Below are positions 55,661-64,000 of a stretch of DNA of 64,000 bases, one piece after another (position 1 is the stretch's first letter; each line of letters opens with the position of its first letter). The translations under genes were made by a program, and so were the position numbers. Under the pieces are notes generated by a model. That model saw only the letters and a program-made list of their open reading frames with translations. It searched no databases and had not been told where the DNA came from. The stretch is taken from positions 218,042,876 to 218,106,875 of the forward strand of contig CM070873.1 of assembly GCA_036365515.1 (NCBI GenBank). The letters are read 5' to 3'. This DNA comes from Torymus aiolomorphi. Taxonomy: Eukaryota > Arthropoda > Insecta > Hymenoptera > Torymidae.

Positions 55661-56144
55661 TGTGGGCCTGTGTTATTTAATCTCAGCGTTACTTCATTCC
55701 AGTTCTCCTCTGTTGATATAACAGCAGGGTCATCGGCATATGACCTTGTACTGTTTCCTGGCATATCTTGTAATAGATCGTTTATGTACAGAATAAACAG
55801 CAATGGTCCCAAAATTGTTCCCTGTGGAACTCAGTGGTTATAGTTTTATATTCACTTACGTATTCATTTATTTTTACTCTATGCTTTCTATTATTTAAAT
55901 AACTTGTTATGAGTTTATGCATATTGCCTCTGATCCCATAACAATAAAGTTTGTTTAATAATATAGTATGATCGACAGTGTCAAAAGCTTTTGCAAGATC
56001 TAGAAATGCAATTGTAATTGGAGAACTATTATCTAGGCTATTATATATTATGTTCATTAGGTGATCTAAGGCATCCTTAGTACTTTTATTTTTAACAAAA
56101 CCATATTGTCTCTCTGATATAATTTTGATATTAATGATTAACAT
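55661..56144 (-). mobile_element. Non-LTR reverse-transcriptase fragment
   Basis: On the minus strand from 56144: SERQYGFVKNKSTKDALDHL, PITIAFLDLAKAFDTVDHTI and YLNNRKHRVKINEYVSEY. After a frameshift near 55810 come GPLLFILYINDLLQDMPGNS and SYADD (catalytic). It is truncated at both ends and inactive. It resembles Jockey/RTE-like RTs but differs from the LINE at 10.5 kb. Confidence 0.85.
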
Positions 56145-57299
56145 TTATTGTTATTCTCAATAAAATGCTTTTCGTTAATACAATAAGGGAACTAGATATA
56201 TAATAAACGCATTTTATATTAAATAACTTTCATTCATCATAAATTACATTATTTAATAAGACAACTAATTCGTTAATATTACGAGAGGCAACTGTTTTCT
56301 CTTTCCATAAAAAAAATATGTTTTAAGGGGTAATCTAATCTTATTACAAAAAAATACTTTATACAGAAAATCAACCGCTTCTAGTAATGTGTTAAAATTA
56401 TAGAAATAACTATCAATAACAACACGACAGCATATTACAGACTTTAATTGACCGTAACATATGCTTGTTCTGTTACGTTATTTTCAGATTTTCATTTTTT
56501 TTTCTTATTGCTTCAATAGTGCTTTGGGCTTTTTCGTGATCCTGAAAAGTAAAATTATCTCAAATGTACCAAGAATGAATAGTTAAAGTTATTAATTTAA
56601 AATATTAGCTTGTTTTCAACTTTTTCAGATCCAACATATACATTAAATTTATAAAACAGATAAAAAAATAAGCATTATATTTATTTTAGTTACCGAAAAT
56701 ACAAATTGTAAGAATGATTATGTTTCAAAGGTTCACTGTAGTACTCTACTTTAAGATGTATCTGCATTGCATTAATTGGTAACGAATACTATAACAGATA
56801 TTTCTGCTCGCCTGTTTTATATGGCTCGATAATTCCCAATGAACCTTTCATATATCAAACGACCATTATATTTAAGTTAAACAGATTCCGCACAGTATTA
56901 AAAATACACGTTTGAGGGTTTTGGCTTCATAAGTATGCAAACAACCATTAAAATTTACTTAAGAAATTTGCATTAAAAATTGTCCATCCTGAAACTTGCA
57001 TTTAGATTCGCTTGTCATAACCGAGGTTAATGAAAATTTTAGAATTTGACAATTTACCATAAGAAACTCAATGTAATAAAATATAAATTCGATCAAATTT
57101 TTGTAGGAAAGGATCTGAAAATATTAAAACAATTTTGAAATAATAGACTTATGCTACCTTCATGTGTTGAATGAACGAACCAGCAATATCTGACTATTTT
57201 GGCCTCCACTGGTTAACTTTAGCTTTAAAAACATGTTTAATAAGTTGCGATAAAATTAAAAACGCTAAAGCACTTTTGCGAGCTACATTAAAAAAAATA
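56145..57299. other. AT-rich sequence, nothing recognised
   Basis: No ORF, RNA gene or clear repeat was found. Confidence 0.45.
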
Positions 57300-57975
57300 T
57301 TAGTAGTTATGATAATAATAGTGATATTAATAATAATAAAATAATAATAACAAAATAATTATTTTTTTATTTTTTTTAATCCGTGGAGGTGGAGAATGCA
57401 TGACGCACCATAGGGGAGGCATGCGGGCCTCAACACCCCGCGTGTAGGGCTCAGCCCTTCCAGACTTTTCGTCCGTCATGAGGACGACGAGCCTGGGAGA
57501 AGAATACCTATTAAACACCCACCTCCTTATGCCGGGCTTATAACCAGGCTAGTAGCCTATTTCGATTTTTCAGTGTCATGCGCCCCTGTAATTCTTACAG
57601 AAGAATTCTTTCTGCGTTTAATGTTTGTACTCTACACCCGGCGTTAACGCCCTGCATACGTTTTGTTACCTACATTATACTATTTCCGGCGCACTCCCGT
57701 TCGGTCTTCTTATGTAGTGCCCTTCGGCTTCTTTTTTCGCACAGTATACGCTCTCTACAAATCTCGCGCATGCGTCCCACTGTTTTTCTCACCTAGCATC
57801 ACACCTATACTATCGTGTCTGGTGTTATCTTTCTCGTAACACGTTCAAGTCCTTCCCTTTTAGCGGCCTATCTATTGCACGTGAAAAACGTATGCTCCAC
57901 TGAACCCTACAACAAAATAATAATAACAATAATAATAATAATAACGATAATAATAATAATATAAATAATAAGTAT
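57300..57975. mobile_element. GC-richer insert between two (TAA)n microsatellites
   Basis: TAATAATAAAATAATAATAA at about 57325-57352 and AATAATAATAATAATAACG near 57923-57960 flank about 550 bp of different composition (start AATCCGTGGAGGTGGAG, end ACTGAACCCTACAAC). There is no long ORF. The layout fits a SINE or truncated LINE with a short-tandem-repeat tail, or one that targets such a repeat. Confidence 0.45.
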
Positions 57976-58032
57976 ACATTTTTCGAGGTTATGTTACAGA
58001 AGTGTGCATAGCGAAAACTTTGTCCCGCTTAA

Positions 58033-58462
58033 GAGTGCTCTCTACCCCGATTGGAACGCCACCTACTGTCAAAAGTGTTTTTTGTTAATTAAAAAAATTT
58101 GAGGCAATATTAACGTAAAAATAAAGTTTTCCCACGTGTAATTAGTATTAAAGACACGATTACAAGAGTTTTCCCAAATTAAATTCCATTAATAAATCTG
58201 TATTTTGTAGAGAAAAATTTTGAGTCATTTTCAGAAATGTCCACTGAACGTTTGAATTTTCTCTACAAAATACAAGTTCATTTATTCATTTAAATTCATG
58301 AAACTTGTTTAAAAGTAATCCTTACTAACTTTTACACGTGGGAAAACTGAGTTATGATTAATTTAAAATTTATAAGTACACTTAAATTAATGAAAATACG
58401 TAAATGAAGTCATGGGGGCGCTGCGATCTATTCCGGAGTAGGGGTTTAGGTAGAGAGCACTC
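58033..58462. mobile_element. 430-bp TTAA-flanked element
   Basis: TTAA at 58029-58032 and 58463-58466 flanks ends GAGTGCTCTCTACC and GGTAGAGAGCACTC. Inner inverted words include TTTTCCCACGTGTAA and ACACGTGGGAAAA, and TATTTTGTAGAGAAAA and TTTTCTCTACAAAATA. Non-coding. Confidence 0.85.
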
Positions 58463-58499
58463 TTAAGGTGCCTTATAATTATTGGGATACGTTTAAAAG

Positions 58500-58935
58500 T
58501 ATAGTCCCACTATTGGGTTCGAACGGGCATCCCACTACGGGTTCCAAATCAGACCGACCTCCTTCCAGCCGTAAGAATTTTTCAGTTTTTCTTATTTTTT
58601 GACTAAAGAAATAATCCATCTTTAACAAAAAATTAGCTCTTGTTGTATTTTTATTTGCTCCATCCAGAGCTATCTTGCAATAATATATGCTCCTAAAAAA
58701 TTAGTAATAAAAAGCTAGGATGTGTAATTATCATTTTTTCACGTTAACGGTAGCATTTTCTAACAATCAAAAAAACTGAAGGTAGAGCCGAATAGAGCAA
58801 ATAAAACTACACTAAGAGCTAATTTTTTGTTAAGGGTGGATTATTTCTTTAGTCAAAAAAATAAGAAAAACTGAAAAATTCTTACGGCTGGAAGGGGGTC
58901 GGTCCAAATCAGTTACCGCCACACCAGACGATAGT
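58500..58935 (-). mobile_element. tRNA-like (SINE head) sequence, interrupted by a 9-bp-TSD element
   Basis: With the insert removed, the minus strand reads CTGGTGTGGCGGTAACTGAT, then GGAACCCGTAGTGGG and GTTCGAACCCAATAG, with a good box B (GTTCGAACC) and a box-A-like TGGCGGTAACTGATTTGG. It is probably a tRNA-derived repeat; cloverleaf pairing is not clear enough for a tRNA gene. Confidence 0.4.
58553..58903. mobile_element. 351-bp foldback with 9-bp target duplication
   Basis: CCAAATCAG is repeated exactly at 58544-58552 and 58904-58912. The ends ACCGACCTCCTTCCAGCCG and CGGCTGGAAGGGGGTCGGT lead into arms of about 110 bp (TAAGAATTTTTCAGTTTTTC and its inverse). A 9-bp site fits Mutator-like elements. 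Non-coding. Confidence 0.88.
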
Positions 58936-58948
58936 TATTTTCTTTTAA

Positions 58949-59504
58949 GGGGGTTCATCCAATTTTCAGTTTATTTAGGAAGTCTTTGAAACTTTTTTCA
59001 CATGTAACTGACATCATTATCTATATGATATCCTCACAAAAAAGAGCCTAGCTTCACCGTTATCGAGATATTAATTGTCAAATTTGAGCATTTTAACACG
59101 GCGTCTTATGGGACGCACACGCGCGAAAGATCGATTCAGTCTATAACTTCAAAGATACATTTAGCGTTTGTCTGAAAAACTAATATGTTATTAAGATCAA
59201 TAATTAGAATATCATATTACAAGTTCAGAGATCCCAGCTTCACCGTTTTTAAGATATTGTAGTTGAAAGTATGGAATTTTAGGTGTACGGCCGCGCGTGC
59301 AGACGACGCTGGAGCGGTGGGGGAACACACAGACGAGCGCCGCTCTGTGTGCACGCTCACAGACGGCACGAAGCTATGTGTATGTGTCAGTCCCGTATAA
59401 ACACGCGCTCTGACTACAAGAGTGGGGGCCCCATGCGAGCAAGCCTGTGCGCGCGGTGCGGGGTGACATTGATTCTTGATACGTTCCTGGTTGGATGAAC
59501 CTCC
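58949..59504. mobile_element. 556-bp TTAA-flanked element
   Basis: TTAA at 58945-58948 and 59505-59508 flanks ends GGGGGTTCATCCAA and TTGGATGAACCTCC. These are related to the GGTGGTTCACC ends at 45.4 and 47.7 kb. The right part is GC-rich; no transposase is readable. Confidence 0.8.
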
Positions 59505-59508
59505 TTAA

Positions 59509-60752
59509 TGCGATTACTAGCTATATTGCCTCGCTCGCTCAGGCTCGCTCGGCTACATTATTTGTATTAGTAAATCATCATTTAAACTTGATGTTTAATT
59601 TTAATAAACATTGATATACTAATAATAATAATAATAATCATTAATAATAAAAATAATCATTTATTGTTATATTTCTTAACATATTTTTATACCCTATTTT
59701 TAAATTCATTTTATTTGGAATATTTCTACGATAATCTAAAAATCAATTTTTGTATTTAGATTCATTTGAAATAACTATTTGGTAGAATAAATTAACAAAA
59801 TGTCTAATTTTTTGTATTTAATTAATAATCTTACATTTATCTTGCAATGAACTATTTGTTTATCTGGAAATCGAGAATTTTGAATAGAACAATTGTGTTA
59901 GTTTATAAAATTATGATTTATTGTGTCAAGAAATCATGAGAGTACTATGATTATTAACTCCATGATTATAACCGTTCCAATCATTATTATTTTGACGGTT
60001 AACTACAATTTGCAACTTGCAAAACGTATATACGTGTAGAATAACATTGAGATTGTTGAATCGAAAAATTATGAAAGACAACAAACTTTTGCTTTATCGA
60101 ATTATGAAAGTAAAAGGGTTTATACCGAAAATAATATCGGCATTATATTCTTACTATGCTTATAATTGTTTTCATTACATCAATTATTACGATTATTCAT
60201 ACGATTACTACCTCCATGATTACAGAATTGTAATAAGAATGAATGGACATGTACAATTATATAGAATAATGTTAACAACTACTTTAATATCCTTAAAATT
60301 TTTAGTAATTTTTTTAATAATTTTATAATTTATTATTATTATAAATAATTAAAATACAAATAAATAGTTAGTATAAAAAATGTCTCCGTAGACTATGTTT
60401 TTCATATAATCATTTATCATTTCAATTACGAAATGAAAACACAGCACGATTAGAAGGTATGTTAAATGCACGCACGATTTGATATCATCTCAATGTTCCT
60501 CTCATCTTAACCTGTATACGGTATAGGACGAGAAAATCACGAGAATTCACTCTGAAACGTTAATTACAAATTAAAACACAGATTAATAAACAACGCGAAT
60601 ACGTCGCCGAATGTGAAAAATTCGACTTAATGCTACAAAGAACTGTTGCCTTTTCAGTAAAAGCAGTAGACCACAATATGGCTAACCTGACCTGACACGT
60701 TACACCATAATACACTATAATAAATGGCAGATGTCGCCACAATAACTGTCCG
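59509..60752. other. AT-rich spacer, nothing recognised
   Basis: There is a short CTCGCTC repeat near 59532 and ATA-rich sequence with Tyr-rich chance frames. No gene was found. Confidence 0.45.
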
Positions 60753-60994
60753 TGTGGGGATCCTGGCCCCACGGCTCTCCTAGTTCCAGGAAAGGAAGGG
60801 GGAGAGGAGAATGAGTCGGAGAGTTAACAATAACGAGCAGGTTTATTGAAGGTGAGGAGATACAGCGGATTACGTCCGCATGTTCGTAGACTCGAGCAAC
60901 GACTGCCGCTCGCAGGCGGCTTCTCGCCACACGCAACATGGCCGCTTCCCCCACTCTCGCAGAGAGAGCGAGAGGGAAGATCGCAGTCCCTACA
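60753..60994 (-). mobile_element. 3' LTR of a Ty3/gypsy element
   Basis: On the minus strand the LTR runs from TGTAGGGACTGCGATCTTCC (60994) to ATCCCCACA (60753), 242 bp, with TCAATAAACCT as a likely poly-A signal. Its ends were fixed by comparison with the solo LTR at 24579-25789, where similarity starts and stops at the same bases. The 5' LTR lies beyond the window. Confidence 0.85.
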
Positions 60995-60996
60995 CA

Positions 60997-61007
60997 CTCC
61001 CCCCCGA
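60997..61007 (-). other. Polypurine tract of the gypsy element
   Basis: The minus-strand run TCGGGGGGGAG lies immediately before the 3' LTR, where plus-strand priming is expected. Confidence 0.75.
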
Positions 61008-61088
61008 GTGACAACGCAATACATAAAAATAAATATAAATTATTATACTGTGCTCGATAGCACTTACAACTAGGTAATCACAGTTAGA

Positions 61089-64000
61089 TTACGGTTTGAT
61101 CACAGGAGCAAAGGATACTTTCTTCCTAGCATAGGTCTTTAATACTGGTTGATCTACGGTGGTGGGCTGATTGCCAATTGGATCACCACCGGGAGGCACA
61201 TCGGGAAGATTGTCAGATATTACATACGCGGGCTTTAAAAGTTCCATAGATACACTGCGTGCCGCGCCATTAATCTCTATATCAAAAACGCGATCGGACG
61301 GACGTTTCAATATTTTGTAGGGGCCCGTATAAGGTCTTTCTAAAGACTTTTTGGCCATATTGCGCATAAATACATGAGTACAACTATATAAGTCTTTGAA
61401 GCAAAACGCACGCTTCTTATAGTTATGTGTGACAGGGACTGGACGGACTTGATGGATATATTCACGGAATTCTTCTATAAAAAAATTCGGATCAGGCGTA
61501 AAGTCTTCAGGGAGGAAAAACTCACCTGGGAGACGTAAGGTAGTGCCAAATACAAATTCTGCAGGAGACGCATTCGTGTCCTGACGGAGATGACAACGTA
61601 ATCCTAATAATACTGTACTTAAGGTACGGGTCCAGTCCTTGTCCACGTGATACATAATCGTCGCTTTAAGTGTACGGTGCCAACGCTCGATAAGGCCATT
61701 CGCCGCAGGGTGATACGCGGTAGTGCGGATACGCTCGCAACCTATTAGGGACAAGAGAGCCGTGAATAAGCGCGATTCAAATTGCGAACCCTGATCGGAA
61801 GTGATGACCTTTGGGGCACCATAGCGTGAGACCTAGGTGTCATAAAATGCCCTGGCAACTGTCTGCGCTGACATTTCGCGTAGCGGAACTGCCTCAATCC
61901 AGCGCGAAAAGCGATCGATCATGGTGAGCACATACTCGAAACCATTACGATTGGGAAGAGGACCGACTAGATCAATGTGCACATGGTCGAAGCGACCATC
62001 AGGTGCGACGAATTTGTCAGGTACAAGTTTTACATGGCGAGAGACTTTTGACTGTTGGCAGTCCAAACAGTTTTTACACATGCGCGGGATGTCACGGTGC
62101 ATATTGGGCCATACATAACGCTGTCGAATGAGTCGATCGGTGACTTTGGGGCCTGGGTGAGCAGGCTTATGAAACATGTTAAACACCGTTTCACGAAGGG
62201 ACTCAGGAATATATGGGCGGATGGCTTCACCAGTGATTTCGCAGAAAATGGTAGTGTGTGCAGGGCCCCATTGGATGCGCTTCAGAGAGAGCGGGTAGTC
62301 AGAAGACTCGCGAAGGGCTTTGAGCTGCTCATCGGCTTCCTGTTTTTCAGCGAGCTCGGTGAGGTTGATCTCTACGGGAAGCCTAATGGATTCTACACGT
62401 GAAAGAGAGTCAGCTACGGTATTATCTGCACCTTTTATGTATTCAATTTGAGTGGTATACTGAGCGATAAGGGACAACTGGCGCGTTTGACGCGGTGATG
62501 CCTTATCAGATTTTTGCATGAAAGCATAAATAAGAGGTTTATGATCTGTTGAGATCTTGAAGTCTCTGCCTTCAACCAAGAATGAGAAGTATTTGACAGC
62601 TTCGTATATGGCCGTGAGCTCACGGTCATATGCACTGTACTTCCGCTGAGAAGGAGAGAACTTTTTCGAAAAGAAGGCTAAAGGTTCCCAAATTCCGGTG
62701 AGGGAAAGCTGTTCAAGGGCAGCGCCCATTCCAGAATCGGAAGCATCAGACACGATGCGTATTTCCGCACCAACGCGGGGGTGTACAAGCAGAGCCGCTG
62801 CAGCTAATTCCTCTTTCACACGAGTGAAAGCTTCCTCTGCCTCAGGCGTCCAAAGGACCGGGCGCTTATCATTCTTTCGTGAATCAGTAAAGAGCGCGTT
62901 GAGGGGAGCCTGCGAAGTGGCGGCGCGCGGAATGTTGCGGCGGTAAAAATTTACGGTGCCGACAAACCTGCGAAGTTCTGCTATAGTTTGGGGTTTGGGG
63001 AAGCTCAAAATAGCTTCAACCCTACTAGGAATGGGGCGAACGCCTTCACCATTCACTAGGTATCCTAAGAATTCTAATTCTTCAACAGCAAAGGTACATT
63101 TTTCAACGTTCAAGCGAAGATGAAACTTCTTAAGTCGTTCGAAGACCATGCGAAGATGAGAATAGTGTTCTTCAAGAGAAGACGACGCAATGAGGATATC
63201 ATCGATATAAAGATATACCAAATCCAAGTCGCCTAGCGCGCTATTGATGTAACGCTGAAAGGTCTGACTGGCATTGCGGAGACCAAAGGTCATATACATA
63301 AATTCAAAAAGACCGAACGTGGTTATAATGGCCGTTTTCGGAATGTCTTCAGGGGCAACAGGAATCTGATTGAACGCTTGGTGAAGATCAAGCGCCGAGA
63401 AGATTTTCTTACCGTACAGGTTGTTTGTACAATCATGAATATGAGCGGTTGGATATTTATCCGGGACCGTGGCGGCGTTTAAGCGCCTGTAATCACCACA
63501 TGGTCTCCAGGAGTTATCCTTTTTTAACTCCATATGGAGAAGGCTTGCCCAAGGGCTGCTGGAGGGGCGGCAAATTCCAGCCTCAATCCAAGCATCAAAT
63601 TCGGCTTTCGCTGCTTTCAACTTATCTGGAGCAAGTCTACGAGGACGCTCCGAGACCGGGGGGCCAGAGGTTAAGATATGATGAAAAACATCGCTATTTC
63701 TGGGGACTGTTGGTTTAGAAACGCCCGTGATCTCCGGAAAGTCAGCAAGAATCTTAGCACACTCTGAGCCGGGAACAACTGCAAAAACAGAGTCAACCGA
63801 AACATCTTTTAGAATCGCTAGAGAATAGATGTTGGTAGATGAGTCGACAAGACGACTTCTTTTAAGGTCAACAAGAAGGCCGTAGTGAGATAATAGATCG
63901 GCACCTATAATGCGATGAGGAACATCCGCGATGCAAAAGCTCCAGCGAATGGGGCGTCGAATGCCCAGATTAAGCGTGAGCATCGATTCGCCATAGGTAC
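61089..64000 (-). pseudogene. pol: Ty3/gypsy pol polyprotein, partial at the window edge, one in-frame stop
   Basis: The frame is open from the right edge down to a TAG at 61833-61835 and resumes in the same frame to a stop at 61089-61091. In order: end of the protease ([16 protein letters not shown]); RT ([46 protein letters not shown] with catalytic YIDD); RNase H ([40 protein letters not shown]); integrase zinc HHCC ([12 protein letters not shown] to [11 protein letters not shown]); and integrase core, with D in [12 protein letters not shown] before the stop and D and E in VITSDQGSQF and GLIERWHRTLK after it. The tail after ELLKPAYVI has no chromodomain. The stop falls inside the integrase core, so this copy cannot make a full integrase. 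Gag is off the window. Confidence 0.92.

Noticed and set aside
60017..60328. 103-codon Tyr-rich frame
   Set aside because: AT-rich low-complexity sequence with no domain.
61921..63718. Plus-strand frames opposite the gypsy pol
   Set aside because: They are shadows of the minus-strand polyprotein.

Overview
The window is animal nuclear DNA, most likely from an insect and probably a hymenopteran (ant or wasp). The evidence is split genes with GT-AG introns, an arthropod-specific ecdysteroid-kinase-like exon and a pickpocket (DEG/ENaC) channel, AT-rich spacers, poly-A and ATAA retroposon tails, and many insect-type transposons (piggyBac-like, PIF/Harbinger-like, Penelope-like, non-LTR and Ty3/gypsy). 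The species is an inference; nothing prokaryotic was seen.

Host genes, left to right. (1) An ecdysteroid-kinase-like 5' coding exon, minus strand, 960-1555, whose rest lies off the left edge. (2) A complete pickpocket-type sodium channel, minus strand, 3555-16972, seven coding exons with matching intron phases, 435 aa; its introns are packed with repeats. (3,4) Two tandem yippee-like-5 genes, minus strand, 30478-31227 and 33082-33989, each of two exons with the same intron position. (5) An HMGXB4-type HMG-box protein, minus strand, 35263-36921, five exons, 410 aa. (6) Head to head with it across about 1 kb, the U3 snoRNP protein TBL3/UTP13, plus strand, 37970-41994, fifteen exons, 801 aa. (7) A broken SART3-like 5' exon, minus strand, 49965-50400.

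Mobile DNA fills most of the rest. There is a decayed Jockey/CR1-type LINE (10.55-13.85 kb, inside the channel gene's second intron), an I/R1-type LINE relic (17.9-20.4 kb), a 3.5-kb cluster of large foldbacks (20.9-24.1 kb), and a solo LTR carrying two transposons nested inside each other, each with its target duplication (24.6-25.8 kb). Next come a 2.9-kb TTAA-flanked element loaded with satellite arrays (26.6-29.5 kb), a Penelope-like element broken by one stop (42.4-45.0 kb), and a 4-kb set of palindromes nested at TTAA sites (45.4-49.5 kb). Further right are a transposon-type ORF with one stop (54.5-55.3 kb), a run of TTAA and 9-bp-TSD elements (58.0-59.5 kb), and a Ty3/gypsy element with one stop that runs off the right edge (60.75 kb onward) and whose LTR matches the solo LTR at 24.6 kb.

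The most unusual signal is a recurrent architecture. At least eight foldback elements are filled with many copies, in both orientations, of a short motif that is also close to their own ends (for example CTCACGTGAG, CAGCTGATTATCAG, CAGTTACTGTGCCC, TGTAAAAAAGTGT). Four elements with unrelated interiors share CCCTRCTGAAA-like termini. All boundaries were read by eye without alignment tools, so splice sites rest on consensus and phase, and repeat edges are good to a few bases unless a target duplication is given.
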